Part shown: piece after piece, positions 10,716-22,389 of the stretch
How positions within the stretch are numbered: the first letter of the stretch is position 1
How the letters are laid out: the number at the start of each line of letters is the position of its first letter
NCBI GenBank assembly: GCA_039621445.1
Contig: CP154954.1
Coordinates: forward strand, 48,339,847-48,403,846
Source of the DNA: Euglena gracilis
Lineage: Eukaryota; Euglenida; Euglenophyceae; Euglenales
Direction of reading: 5' to 3'
DNA length: 64,000 nucleotides
Made by a program: the position numbers and the translations under genes
Notes under the pieces: model-generated
What the model was told of the DNA's origin: nothing
Database searches by the model: none
Seen by the model: the letters and a program-made list of their open reading frames with translations, nothing else

Positions 10716-13589
10716 CTTGACCGACAGACAAAAACACACAACACAAAACCCTTTCACTGTAAAAAGTGGTTACCTGCAGCCTGCAACGAAACAGGCACGA
10801 TTTCTTCCACAACCAACAAAACCAACAGCGGAAAATCCAGAGTTGTTGCTCTGAGTGACAAAGGTCCATTAGGAAATGTGAGACAAACATATTTGATACA
10901 AGAACCGGCAAGGACAGCAGGCCTCCAGCAACCATCCCTGGCAGAAAGCAAGAGGGAAATCGCAGCTGGGCAGCCGGCGCAGCTGAGGCCCCTTTCGGCT
11001 GTCTGCCGAGGGGGCTATTGACTTTGTGCACGGGTGAGGATGGCCGTGTTTGAGGTGTGGGCGTGGGTGGATATGTCTATGGATTGGGAGTTTGTGTGCT
11101 TTGTGTGTCTGTGTGTGCCTCAGAGGCTTTTCCAGGACCTGGGGGGGGAGGGGGAGTCAAGACCTGCCCACCCACCCCTGGGGGGCTTGGGGGGGGGGGC
11201 TCGGGAAACCAACTTTTGGGGTCAATTTTGAGGTCCCAAGAAATTGTTTCGTGCCAAAAATAGAAGGGAATCCCACCTTGGGCGGCGTGCTTGGCCCGAC
11301 CCCCTGGGGGGGGTGGACCCACCCACCCAGCCTCCCCTTCCCCCCTGGGTAAGCACACTTAAAAAAAAAGTCTCTGGTGCACATGTGCAATCCATGCGAA
11401 AGGTGTGTGTGGTAAGAGTGCCACTATCATAAGGCGTCAGGCGGGCGGGAGCAGTGGGATCCTCGGCGAAAGCGCAGGGGCTCACGCGGACGATGAGGCA
11501 CCTGGATTTGGACCAGAGACAGCTCAGTGGGTGCAACACTCCCTGTGGTTTGCAGCACTCCCTGTGGTAGCACGGATAATGCTGGATCTAGATGCCTCAT
11601 GCTGAGCGCCAATGTACGGCCATCGGCTGTCGGGCCAGAGTAGGCTGACATCAACAGCTTGGGGGTGTGCTGTGATTGTTGTTTGTTTTTGAAATTGACA
11701 GTTCATTTATGAGTTGGTGAGCAGGGCGGTCCGAAAGGAAAAAAAAAATCTCTCCGCTGCCCAGCACACAGGAAAATGCGCAAAGAAATTTGGCATTCTT
11801 CGGTGACAACAGGTCGACATCAGGGAAAAAAAACTGAATCTTGGCATCCTTGGACCATCGCCCATCCACCCAAATCATCAAAAAATGTGCTTTTTGGACT
11901 TTTTAGTTTGGGACGTTCAGGTCCAGTTTGCCCGAAAGGGGGGCTGTCCGTAAGAAAATAAAAAAAATACTTTCCTGTCCCTTAAGGACCGCCCTGTTGG
12001 TGAACAGAATTTGTGGCTGGGGGTTGGAGGCTTTTGTGCTGATGGCCACTGCGAAATATGGAAACGCCATGGGTGGGTCCATGCTGTGGCCAATCACCTG
12101 CAAACCCCACGCGATATCTTGAGAATATCCGACTGGAATAGCACCTGAACAGATATAAATAGCACATAAACCGACATAGGAAACCTGCACCTCCTCACAA
12201 TTACACCCCCATCCTTCAGCTGGGGGTGAAAACAACGTGGGCCTTCGTTGTCAAAACACGCAAATCAAACTCAAAACCACTCAAAAACTCAAAAAAAGGT
12301 TGAATTGTAAATTCCTCCAGGGGCTCCCAAGGGTGAACACCTCTTTGTGGGAGAGGAATAAATCGTACATCCTCTGGGGAGAATTATTCATAATGGCATC
12401 CTTGTGGAACTTTTCCGGGAACCCACTGAGCCTCGGTTCAAGAAAACACCAACTTATGAAGACTGTTTTATCATCAAACCGGATCCCATAAAATTTGGGG
12501 TTAAAAAACCAAAAACACTTTAAAAATGCCACTTTTTGGCCAACCTTGACCAGTCAAAAATGCACAAAATGCACAAAAAAAATGTGCATTTTTCCAAAAA
12601 AAATGCGCAAAAAATGTGCAGAATCTGACAGGAAGAGCGCAAGTGTCATGAAAATGGAAAACAGCAACAAATTTACAAGAATTATATGGTACTATGACGA
12701 AAATCCAAGCTTAAGAAGTCAAAAATTTTCAAAAATGCAAAAATGCAAAATTATGAAATTTTGTCCAAAATGCACAAAAAAAAGATAAATGACAAAAAAA
12801 ACACCAAAATGGAAAAAATGTGCTGAAAAAATTCAAGGCAAAAAAAAATGCGATAGATTGCACATGATTGGAAATTGCACACAAACGAGAAAACGTTAAA
12901 TGTCACATCCGAAAATGCACAAAACGCCCAACCCTTGGCTCTCAATTTCTGAAAAACTTCGGCACTCGCGCCGAAAAGTTTTTTGGTCCAGCGTGGCCAG
13001 CTTCGCTAGGCTGGCCCCAACTGTGTTTGGGATCAGCAACCTGGCTGGGAGCTGCTCGCTGATAAAAACGTGCTGGCTGACTGGACCCCTCCTCTGTGGG
13101 TTGGGTCTCCGCCGGCTTAAGGAATCCCGGCAAAACAGTTCAATAACCTGTGAAAAGATGTGGGGGAAAAAACCCACTGAGAAAGAATTCATTTATCCCA
13201 ATGTTCTCCGTCATCAAACACGACACAAACAAACAGGCAAGGTTCATTTGCAGGGAATCTCAACAAGCCAGAAAAACACATATCTGACCACCAAAATGTC
13301 ATTGCTGGTGTGACGGCCGGCAAACGGACACCCACGGCATATCGGCGCTGGGGATTCGGTTCGCTGGGTCAGTGGCCATATATGCAGCGAGCACTGCAGT
13401 TCAGGGTCACAGACAGAGTTGAAAGTTTGGGGGGGGGGGCACTGGCAGCGGGAGGGTGTGAGCAGTGGCTAGGTTGGTGGAGGGGTGTGGGTGGTTGTCT
13501 GGTTGTGGGTGTGGGCATGGCTGCAGATGTGGGGGGTGATTTTACTGGAATCCTGCAAAATACAATCACTTATTCACTGGCCGACCCTA

Positions 13590-13880
13590 TCCCCCCGGGG
13601 GGTGGATGACTGGCTTTTTCAGAGTGACTGATTGGTTTTTGGCTCAGACCTCCCCCCCCCCCGGAGGGGTCAGCAAAAAAACTACTAAAATGACCCAGCA
13701 CCGAAGGTGCAGGAATTTTTTTTGGCCATTTTTTTTCATGTTTTTGGTCAAATTTCCTTTGGATTCTAGAGTGGCCGACGACCCCCCTGGGGTGGGGAGT
13801 GACGGCCTGGTTTCCCGAAAAAAGTGCCGAACTGATTTTTCGAAGAGTGGAGGGAGTCCGGGGGGGGGGGGTCGGTAAAA
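13590..13880. mobile_element. G/C-run foldback element
   Basis: CCCCCCGGGGGG-type arms, GACTGGCTTTTTCAGAGTGACT (a motif of the AAAAACCAGTCAGTCACT family), an AT-rich core with GCACCGAAGGTGC and terminal CCGGGGGGGG. Same design as 31490-31780. Confidence 0.5.
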
Positions 13881-13998
13881 AAAATTGTATGTCCTCGAAC
13901 CTGCTACGATACAAAAGAATGAGCAAACTGCCACACTTTTACAATTGGCATTGGCATTTTTCATGTTGCCGAGTGTTTGATTGGTGGAAATTGTTCAT

Positions 13999-14021
13999 GC
14001 GAGACTCAAAACGAGTCTCGC
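13999..14021. other. Short hairpin downstream of the WD40 gene
   Basis: GCGAGACTC, loop of five, GAGTCTCGC: a perfect 9-bp stem about 190 bases beyond the WD40 stop. It may be in the 3' UTR; function unknown. Confidence 0.5.
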
Positions 14022-14210
14022 ATCCAGTTTGACCCCGTCTATCAAAACACCACACGGCCCGAACTGGTGGCCAGACGCAGGAACGCAGAGCCAGTGTCAG
14101 CGATACGGCCACAGCTGCTGGCAGTCTGCCATTCCGAGCGGCGGCACCATATCCACCCAAGGAGAGCGAGGGAGCATTTCTTGTCCCTTTCGATCCACCG
14201 AGGGGGGGGG

Positions 14211-14382
14211 TCAATTCATCGTTGCCGAGGCACCGGATGGCACACACTGTGAGCAGAAAGGGCAGCCCGGGCAGCTGAGAACGACGACGTAGATATTCCC
14301 GTATGAATCCCCGAACGCCATCTTGGCCGTCAGGCCGCAGGAGAGGCAATACACGGGGGCCTTGGTCGGCGCCATGGAATCA
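14211..14382 (-). CDS. Last exon of the WD40 protein: blade 7 and stop
   Basis: Encodes APVYCLSCGLTAKMAFGDSY and GNIYVVVLS, the last blade, then a short Cys-containing tail and TGA. The acceptor may be AATAAG (exon start 14382) or ACCAAG (start 14360). The upstream sequence is a MITE terminus. Confidence 0.7.
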
Positions 14383-17300
14383 CTTATTGATGGAGGGCGC
14401 GTTTCCCAAGCCCAAACCCACCCACCCGCTCCTTTCTTAAACACCCACCCACGCATGACCCAGGGGGTCAACCCACCCACCCACCATCCACCTAAAACCA
14501 CCTGCCCATTGTGCACCCCCCAGCCCCGTGGGCTGGGGGGCAACCCACCCACCCACACAAATCTCCGGAATCCACCTGTGTGACCCCTTCCATCAGGGGC
14601 AGGCCACACAAGTGTTAAATGAGTCCATGGTCTGGAACGAGACCACCTCCTCCCCCGTTTCCGGGTGGAAGATGTACACCGCCCGGTCGTTGCACACCGC
14701 CACAATGTAGCTGTGTGTGGGGGAGGGTGGCAGGGAGGGGGGACTTGCGCCACATTTGCAGGACGGATACAAACCCCTTCCTCAATCTGAACCCTCCCCG
14801 GTGTGCTGTTTGGGTGAATGAGTTGGGTGAATGGGTCGGATATTGGGTGAATGAGTTGTTTGGACGCCTTATCCGCAGGGTTGCTATTGTTGACCTTACT
14901 CGGGAAGCGTGCATTTGAATGGTTCAAAGCAATTCTTACGGTTAAATTTTCCTGCGTGCATATTTGCCGACCACCAACTGTTGTTATGCATTAAGTGTCC
15001 AGAGGGCAGAAAACATTTGCCTTTGAATTTTTTTCCCCAGAGACATCGGTCAGAAAATGATCATAATAATACCCACATCTTTGGGAAACGCTATTGCCAA
15101 AAGCTTCTGCATGTCCACAAACAACAGCATCAGCACCAAGCAGCAGTTGCAGCGTGTGCAGCAGTGGGGGGGGACTGCAGAGTGGGTGGCATGGCGAGGA
15201 CACATACAAGCCAAAGAGTCCCGGCGCGTAAGTGGAGAGGGTCCAGGCGAGCTTCCGCATGGAGCACTTCTTCCCCAGCGGCTGGACGCTGCGGGCAAGC
15301 AGGCCATCCAACCCAAGTCCCCCCCCCCCCTTCTGGTGACTGAATGTGTGGGAGAGGTCTGAGGGCACCGCGGGGGGGGGGGGGGGGCACAAGCCCACAC
15401 AGGTACACATACAGATCTGATGCAGTTCTGAGGCACCAGGCCTGCATGAGGCCAGCCAGGCCACGCGCAGGCCTGGCCTCCTGGCGTGGCCAGGGGGAAA
15501 GCACAGGCGTGTGGTGAAAGGTGTGCACGAGCGCCCTCGGACCGTCTGCAGGGGTCCAAATGAATGGAGACGGGACGGCGACGTTGGAGCCTCGCGCTCG
15601 GGCATCCCGCTTTTCTTTCCGCCAAGAAAAGGAAAAAGTCTGCTGCTTCCCTGTTTGCTGTCAGCTAAAATAAAATCCTCCCCCCAATGAGACCCCCCTG
15701 CCCATTTTCAGCAAAAAATCCAAATGGTGGAAAGATCAAAAATAGACCCCCTCAAAAATTATGAAGCCGCCCCAAAGGGGTTTTTTTTTGACATTTTCAT
15801 TCTCCATTTTTCGCTCGTGCCAAATTGGCACCTTCTGGGACAGTTTGTGTGCATTGCTGAATATCCTGCTCTTTGGGCATATATTTTGGACCCTCCAGCG
15901 AGAAAGTTTTTTCGGTTGAAACTTTCAGCAAAAAAAAAAATAGAAAATAACAACACCAAAGTGCACACCTGGGGTCTTATATATTTGGAAGAGGGTTGTC
16001 AATAACCCCCGGGGAAGCGGTCGGTTAAATTACGACGCCATCAGGCGTCTGTGATGGTTGGGCCACTGTCGGCCACTTCTGCAATAACCCACCCCCAATT
16101 AGGGGTGGGTTATGACTTCAAAAAAAAAACCAGTCAATCACCCCTGGCCTGGGGGAGGGGGCACACAAATGGCATGGCCTTACCCCAACGGAGACACCGG
16201 GGGATGGACACCTGTTGACCTCGAACATGCGAGTGCAGAGCCCGGTCTCCACGTCCCACACGTGCACGATGCTCTCGTCGTTGGACACCACGCTGCGGCC
16301 GTCTTGAGAATACGTGCAGGCGAGCACGATGCCCCGGTGGCCCCGTAGCACCCGCCTGCCGGGGGTGGGGGAGGAGCTGATGGCCGGGTACTCCGCCCGA
16401 AGGTCATGCACGTCTCTGACCGCAGAGTGGGTTTTGCATTCACGAGTATCAGAGAGGCTGTGAAGCACAATGTGATTTTGCCGAAGTCAAAAGTCAAGTC
16501 AAGTCCCATTTACAACTTGCCTGGAGAGGACCGGGAAGCGGGGGAGAGGGCAGGCAGGGGCATACAGGGTTTGGCCGGTGGTGGCGGACCAGATGCGAAG
16601 TGTTTTGTCCGCGGCGGCAGAGCAGATGCACTCGCCATCTGGTGCATATGACACCGCGACGATGATGCCTGCGGTGCACGCGACCCACATGGATGGGACC
16701 GACAAAGCATGTGTTTGAATGCCAGCCTTTTCCAAAATGTGACACGCTTTTCAATTTCAATCTTGTAAAGCTTTTGCTGATTTTCTGCTACAAAGAAGCT
16801 GTAAATCTTTTTAGAAACCCTTTGCCCTCTACAAAAAAAAGCAAACATCTCCTCCTTATGAATGTGGAATGATCACGACGAATCTTCCAAGGTTAACTTT
16901 TCCAGAAATTTTCTCTAAATCAAAGACCTGGTTTGGCAGCTGATAGTTTTCTCAAGTGTGCAATTACCACGTTGATCTGTTGTTGCTCCTTAACTCAGCC
17001 CACAACCAGACCCGCCATTGTCTCCTTTGTTTATGATAAGCCTCACCCTTGTGGCTCACCATGAAGAAACAAAATCACCCACCATAACCAACCCGGTGTC
17101 CCCTTCTAACTGCACGCAAGGCCGCATTCATTCCACCAAAGATTCCAAGTGGGTGAGAGTTTCAAACCCGAACTCTGCTGGGAGAATTTTGAGGTCACAA
17201 AATTCAATCTTCAAATTTTGAAATGATGGGAAACCGATGGAAGTGGGCCAGTGGCCTGACATCGCCCAGTGGCCTGACATTAAGTTTGTGAACACCGGCA

Positions 17301-20168
17301 GCTCGGGTGAACCATGTCATCGCCATTGCCCAGGTTCAGACCCCCCCAGGGGGGACAGACAAAACGAACAAAACAGCATTTTTATTGCATACACATTCAC
17401 TTGGACCAGCACACAAACCTTCATGCTCAGTGTATGCCAGCACCTCACGCCGCTTACGGATGTCCCATTTGCGACAGATTTTGTCCTGACAGCCTGCAAA
17501 AGGGAGGCGGGCGACGTCGTCTGAAATGCACACCAACACGTACGTACGTTCGCAACGATATGCCCTCAGGATGGCCAGGCTGCCACGGTCCAGAAACAAC
17601 AGGGAGAGGGAGAGCCGGCGGGCTTGTTGTACAGCGGTGGGGGGCCAGAGCGGAGGCGGAGACCTGAGACAACGTACTTCCCGTCGCGGGAGAAACAGCA
17701 GCACAGCACCACCTTCTCGTGGTCGAAGACGGAGACCTGCTGGCCGATGACGGCGTCCCACAGGATCATGGTGTTGTCCCGGGAGGTGGTGGCCAGGAAC
17801 TTGGAGTCCAGCGAGAAGCAGGCGCTGATGACCGTGTCCTGGAGGGCACAGAAAGAAGCGCAGTGGTACAAAGAAGGGGCTGGGCCGCTCGCTCTGCGGT
17901 CTTTCTGCTCGCTATTGCACGGTCAGCTTGGTCGGCAGTGCTGGCCCTGGGCCAGTCGGACCTTGTCAACTATGGCAACGCAGCTGGCTTCCAGGGGGGG
18001 GGGGGGAGCCAATCCCAATGTTTTCCAAATCGACGCTTCGCAATTCCCTCATGGAGTCAATGGCAAAACCTTGGCGGACAGATGCAACACGCATTGCATG
18101 TCCTAAATTGCAAGGAAGGGGCTACACCTCGTGGCCAAAGAAGGACAGGACCTCCCGGCCGGTGTAGATGTCGTACATCACGATGGCTGTGTCCTCGTGG
18201 GCGCACGACACATAATGGTTTTCGCTCGGGGTCAGCGTGGTACACTTCACCCGGCTGGGGGCGGCACCACACCTCGGGGTGAGACGATCACACCTCCCTC
18301 TGGAGCATTCCGATCCAAACAGCATCATCATCGGATTCTTCACTCCTGAAGGAAACACAAAATCCTCACAACAAACAGAAATGGTGGGGACAAACAACCT
18401 CGAAGCAAAGACTGAAGAACTTGACAGAGAAACCCCAAAGACAGGATGCCATCCACTTTGCATGCCAATCTCGGCACCATGCTCTCGTGGTGGGCAACAT
18501 TGGGTGCGTTGTGTGTTTAAGTGGTGTGTGTGTGTCTGTGTGTGTGGCATGTGGATGATAATGTTGTGAGCGCCCGCGTGCTCCTCGACATGCAAATACA
18601 TAACCACACACACCGCCACCACAGAGGTGGCCATCCCCCCTTCGGCCCCTTTCGCCCCATTGCGGGGGGTGGTGCCGGGCGGCGTGGCCCAGCAGCGTAT
18701 ACTGGTCGTAGTGGCGGATGCGGCGCTCCTCGAGGCGGCGGATGTGCAGGAGCTCGTCCAGCCGCGACACGGACCGCCCCGGCGCCGCCGCCGCCTGCAC
18801 GATGGCGTCGTCCAACACCGACTCCATGGCGATGCAGAAGTCCCCGAACTGGAACACCGGCAGGGCCCGGCCTCGCCCCTCGGCGCATGTGCCACTGCGG
18901 TTTGGGGCAGGGATGGTGGTACCACGCCACGCCACGCCACGCCACGCCACGCCACGCCAGACCACATCACACCACACCACGGCACGACACACGGTACCAC
19001 ACCACACCGCGCCGCGCCACACCGCTCCACGCCACGCCACGCCACGCCACGCCACGCCACGCCACGCCACGCCACGCCACGCCACGCCAGACCACATCAC
19101 ACCACGCCACGGCACGGCACACGGTACCACACCACGCCACGCCACGCAACACCGCGCCACGCCACGCCACGCCACGCCACGCCACATCACACCACAACAC
19201 ACCACACACCTTGGGGGATGGAGAGGTGGCGATATAAACAGTTACGTGCCACACACGAGCCAACTAGTGCACGCGATGCAACGCAATATTACTTTGTCCA
19301 GGGTGATTGGTGTTGTCACGTTGCAAAGTGATCAACAGATGCACCCTGACTTTAAAAAACCAGAATTGAATAGATGTGAAAAGCACAAAGCCTCCGGATA
19401 TGACACAGGCAGGGCCCTGCCCATGCCCCCCTCTTCCTTCGCCTCCACCTTTTTGGTTGGCTTGCGAGTCTTCTGGAACGCCGGCTTGGCCAGCTTCTTG
19501 GGCTTCTCTTTCGGCACCGACACCACGAAGTCCGCCGCGCCACCGCGCCGGCCACGGACCCCCCAAACGAGTTCCGTCTTCCGGGTTTTGCCGAGAGGAG
19601 CGGTTGGACCCCCTCCCAGCAATGGATAGCATGAACAAAAATCCATCCACCTCACCCCAAAAAACCAATCATCAATATACACACACACATATATACACAT
19701 ATATGCATATTGATATATATATTTATATATACACATTTACACACTTATGGACACTGCGCGAGACTTTTTAGACCGAGAAAATTGAAAAAAAAGGACCCTG
19801 CATTTGGCGAATGAAGGGAAAATCAACCCCTGGGCGTACGCACTGGATCCCAATTGACAAACAAAGGAATCGGAACCCCTCCCAGGGGGATGGCTAAGCT
19901 GTGCGCCAGTTTTCAAGCATCGGATCTCTCAAAGTTGGGGGGGGGGGCATTAGAACGGCTGAGGTTGTTCCACAAAACCCCTCGCCGTGACCCAAAACAG
20001 CCCCCTTTGCCACGCAGATGCACAGCCCGCCCCCGAGGCACAGCAGCGGCCCCCATACTGGAAGAGCTCGCCCAGCACCACCTGAAGCTCCCCCGACGTC
20101 TCCCCCTCCTCCGACTGGCCCGCCTCGCTCTCCCTCTCCTCCGCGGTGAAATTTAGGGCCGGCCACAT
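14211..20168 (-). CDS. Seven-bladed WD40 propeller protein (about 490 residues, 12 exons)
   Basis: Exons: 20082-20168 (putative ATG), 19449-19577, 18703-18848, 18128-18254, 17664-17838, 17419-17493, 16566-16668, 16220-16457, 15413-15480, 15208-15288, about 14639-14710, and about 14211-14382 with stop TGA at 14213-14211. Intron phases agree at every junction in this model (0,0,2,0,1,1,2,0,2,2,2). An acidic then lysine-rich N terminus is followed by a helical segment (DELLHIRRLEERRIRHYD) and seven WD-type blades. These include TSRDNTMILWD, CQDKICRKWD, AADKTLRIW, NDESIVHVWDVETG and NDRAVYIF, with a final blade GDSYGNIYVVVL. Seven blades would close one propeller. WD40 propellers are protein-interaction scaffolds; no enzymatic domain is visible, so the specific partner is unknown. 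The last intron boundary and the first two exons are the least certain parts. Confidence 0.75.
14372..14630 (-). mobile_element. MITE family M copy 1 (259 bp)
   Basis: Inverted ends CCATGGAATCACTTA (left, plus strand) and TAAATGAGTCCATGG (right). Interior of ACCCACCCACCC repeats and CCCC...GGGG arms. Lies between the last two WD40 exons. Confidence 0.7.
14639..14710 (-). CDS. Exon of the WD40 protein: end of blade 6
   Basis: Acceptor CCCTCCCCCACACACAG is strong. Encodes YIVAVCNDRAVYIFHPETGE and then EVVS. The donor is uncertain: GTTCCA at 14638 keeps phase with an acceptor at 14383, while GAG|GTGGTC at 14646 would pair with CCAAG at 14361. A MITE copy ends 9 to 17 bases downstream. Confidence 0.65.
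15208..15288 (-). CDS. Exon of the WD40 protein: start of blade 6
   Basis: Acceptor CCTGCTTGCCCGCAG, donor GTATGT. Encodes VQPLGKKCSMRKLAWTLSTY then APGLFG; phase 2 on both sides. Confidence 0.65.
15413..15480 (-). CDS. Possible exon of the WD40 protein between blades 5 and 6
   Basis: Acceptor CTGGCCACGCCAG, donor GTATGT. In the phase-matched frame it encodes EARPARGLAGLMQAWCLRTA plus SDL. The peptide is not obviously WD-like, and another frame is also open. Confidence 0.4.
16220..16457 (-). CDS. Exon of the WD40 protein: loop and blade 5
   Basis: Acceptor GTGCTTCACAG, donor GAG|GTCAAC. A long hydrophilic loop (AEYPAISSSPTPGRRVLRGH) precedes GIVLACTYSQDGRSVVSNDE and SIVHVWDVETGLCTRMFE. Confidence 0.8.
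16566..16668 (-). CDS. Exon of the WD40 protein: blade 4
   Basis: Acceptor GTGCACCGCAG, donor GTATGC. Encodes IIVAVSYAPDGECICSAAAD followed by KTLRIWSATTGQT, a complete blade core. Confidence 0.8.
17419..17493 (-). CDS. Exon of the WD40 protein: end of blade 3
   Basis: Acceptor GCCTCCCTTTTGCAG, donor GTTTGT. Encodes CQDKICRKWDIRKRREVLAY plus TEHE. Enters and leaves in phase 1. Confidence 0.8.
17664..17838 (-). CDS. Exon of the WD40 protein: blade 2 and start of blade 3
   Basis: Acceptor TTTCTGTGCCCTCCAG is strong; donor GTCTCC. Encodes DTVISACFSLDSKFLATTSR then DNTMILWDAVIGQQVSVFDH and VVLCCCFSRDGKYVVSG. The canonical blade pattern ends with ILWD. Confidence 0.85.
18128..18254 (-). CDS. Exon of the WD40 protein: blade 1
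   Basis: Acceptor GCCGCCCCCAG, donor GAG|GTGTAG. Encodes RVKCTTLTPSENHYVSCAHE and then DTAIVMYDIYTGREVLSFFG plus HE, a typical WD blade ending in G-H-E before the next blade. Confidence 0.8.
18703..18848 (-). CDS. Exon of the WD40 protein: helical segment before the propeller
   Basis: Acceptor GGTGTTCCAG, donor GTATAC. Encodes FGDFCIAMESVLDDAIVQAA, an alanine and glycine turn, then SRLDELLHIRRLEERRIRHY. The charged amphipathic run suggests a helix packing on the propeller. Ends in phase 2, matching the next exon. Confidence 0.7.
18918..19210. repeat. (CCACG)n pentanucleotide array with higher-order structure
   Basis: Mostly CCACG or CCACA units. A longer block beginning CCAGACCACATCACACCAC occurs twice, near 18957 and 19087, giving a period of about 130 bases. 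In an intron of the WD40 gene. Confidence 0.85.
19449..19577 (-). CDS. Exon of the WD40 protein: basic linker
   Basis: 43 codons ending at donor AAAAAG|GTGGAG. Includes GGAADFVVSVPKEKPKKLAK and PAFQKTRKPTKK, a lysine-rich stretch that could act as a nuclear or nucleic-acid-contacting signal. The acceptor CCCGGAAG is weak; phase is 0 on both sides. Confidence 0.55.
19676..19745. repeat. AT/CA-rich microsatellite
   Basis: Alternating ATATACACACACACATATAT-type sequence in a WD40 intron. Confidence 0.7.
20082..20168 (-). CDS. Putative first exon of the WD40 protein
   Basis: 29 codons from an ATG at 20168 to donor CAG|GTGGTG. The peptide begins MWPALNFTAEERESEAGQSE and is strongly acidic. The frame is also open upstream, so this could be an internal exon. 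The link to the WD40 gene rests on phase 0 and strand. Confidence 0.45.
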
Positions 20169-22276
20169 CCAGCGGTCGGGCGATATCACTGCCCATGGGT
20201 TCCTCGCCCGAAAAAGAGAGCCCTCGGTCAGCAGGTGTGATTCAGCGGTGTCAAGCGACATTGCGATGTGCAGTAATCCCCTCGGTCGACACATTGGACA
20301 CAGCAGACGCACCGCTGACACGACGGTGGTGTAAAGCAAGGTAGGTGTCATTCGAAGGGCAAAAAATAAACAGCAGCAAGGGTGTCACTGAGCCATTTAA
20401 CCATTTAAAGCCAACCCAGGGTACCGCTTAACGTCGGGCGGCTGGTCGAAATTGACCAATGGGGTTGACCAGATCCTAGGCTGAAAGAGGTTGTTGGCTA
20501 GCCCCCCCCCCGTTCCCCTTTGTCTGGAGCTCAAACAGCGTAACTCGCACTAATTTTCCTTTGTCAGTGTGCGCATTTGTGCAAATGGACAGTTTTGACA
20601 TTTTTCACAAAAATGACAATACCTGACTCACAAAACCCAAACATTTAATCAGGATGTGATGTGGTGCCCCAGGACGTAGAGATGAAAGCAGGGATCAGAT
20701 AGGTGTCGCCACAGCTTACGGGGTGCACAATACCCAGCCAGAAACTTCACGTGTGTGCAACTTCACGGCCATGCCATTTAGGCGATTCGGCATTGCTACA
20801 GTCTGAAAATCCTTAAGTGGGCTGAAATTGCTGTGTTTAGGGAGACATATGTGATGCAGCACCCTGACATGGTTTATTTGACCTTCTCAGACATACCACA
20901 CAACATCAGCACAACACCTGCACACGCTGCTCTTCTCCTAACTTTTACTCGCAGTTCTCAGTTTAACTTTACTCGCAGTTCTCACTGTGGTTTTTATGTA
21001 TTTTTGGTAAAATATTCACTTTGGGGAGGTCAGCCCTGGGGGTTTCACAGCTCGGCGACGGGTTTTGGAGAGTCAAGGGCACCATAAATGTACACTGAAA
21101 CCAGGTGCCACCGCTGTGAAAATGTGAACATCAGCAAATGGAGGGATGGCATGTTGCAAAGCAGCTCAAACACACCGGACCCTACCGTGCCACTGCTGGA
21201 CAAGGCCATAGCATTGCTTACTGACCGCCGGGCGGAAGGGGGGGGTCACTTTTCACTTCCAAAAAACCAGTCAGTCACTTGGCAAAAACCAGTCACCCAC
21301 TTCCTAACCTCCCGGGGGGGGGGGTCACCATGGCAACAATGGTGTGACCCCCTAAAACAAAAAATGCGCACACCGACAGAAAAATACGTTAGCACAATGC
21401 TTGATTGGAGCAATACCCTGTACGGAAATTCAAGCAGGGGGAAAAAATGTCAAATGTGGATAAATTTGCTTCGAAAGAAGCCCAATTTCCGTAAGATTTT
21501 GGAGGTTTAAACACTCTTTTGTGCAATTGTGCAAACAACTTTTTGTTTTTGTTGCGCGATTGCGCAAGTGACACAGTTAATTTATCCTCACTGGGACCAT
21601 TTCCTGCGTGATTCTTTGGCTTATTCGAAATGGATTCCTGATAAGATGCCATCTGCCATGTTCCCCTGAAACTAAACAGAGAAAAACGGAACCTCCAAAG
21701 CGAAAGTGCGGGAATGTGAAATGTGGAAATAAACATAAATGAGCTGAGAATGGAAAAATTGACAACGAATAGCACTTCCTGCGATGTGGAAGTTTTCATT
21801 TTGACCAAACTTGACAGAAAGCCATTGCATGTGCACTTTTGTATATTTTGAAAAAAGTGCCAGATTTGGGTTGGGTTGGGCTGGGCGGGGGGGGGGGGCG
21901 ACCGTCAGCTGCACGGGACCAGTGCACTGGCCGCGGGGCCCCTCTCCGCGGGGAGGGCATGGCTCTGGGCGTGGGACTGGACAACCGCCTCCTTACTGAT
22001 CCACCCACATCCCATGAAAAGGCAGCCGCGGGCGACAGGCTGCGAGACGGGAGGGGGATGGGGACAGGCGAGGGGGTTGGATGGATGGGGGGAGGGGTTC
22101 GAGGCTTGGGGGGGGGGGGCGTTGCTGCGTCGCGAGAAAGCCGCCACCCTAAGCAGACCAAAGCAGGCATGCACCCCCTGGGGGGGCACAAAGCTCACAC
22201 AACAAACGCGCGCGGCTCTCGGGGACAGCAGCGATACGCGCCGGGAACGGCTCGACCCGGCTCCTTTTTGCCACCC
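20169..22276. other. Intergenic region upstream of the WD40 gene
   Basis: No supportable exon. Holds a foldback block at about 21233-21360 with AAAAAACCAGTCAGTCACTT flanked by G and C runs. The promoter of the WD40 gene should lie at its left end, but I see no clear TATA box. Confidence 0.4.
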
Positions 22277-22389
22277 CAGGGTTGTATGGGAAGCTCCGCA
22301 GACATGAGGTGGGTGGTGGGGGGTCCCCCCCCCCTAGGGGGGTAAGGTGGTAGGGGGGGGTCCCCCCCTCGGAGATTCATACAACCCTG
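22277..22389. mobile_element. 113-bp foldback mini-element
   Basis: Perfect 12-bp inverted ends CAGGGTTGTATG and CATACAACCCTG, extending imperfectly to about 20 bp (AAGCTCCG/CGGAGATT). Interior is C and G runs. No clear target-site duplication. Confidence 0.7.

Larger units (their letters stand above)
6587..14210. other. Intergenic or unresolved region with repeats
   Basis: Contains A-rich stretches of AAAATGGCCAAA type (7650-7800, 8860-9040, 12500-12870), a (CA)n tract and G/C-run foldback elements. GC-rich blocks at 8060-8250 and 8550-8780 are open in several frames without convincing splice sites. I cannot support a gene here. Confidence 0.4.

Noticed and set aside
13310-13609. Gly-rich plus-strand frame
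   Set aside because: Frame runs through GTGTGG and poly-G tracts; typical of composition, not coding.
15724-16005. Plus-strand frame with a hydrophobic stretch (FVCIAEYPALWAYIL)
   Set aside because: AT-rich intron of the WD40 gene, opposite strand, no upstream signals or related exon.
18366-19205. A 279-residue minus-strand frame with repeated WRGVAWRGVA
   Set aside because: The N-terminal part is the pentanucleotide array read through; only the stretch 18703-18848 is a real exon, bounded by splice sites.
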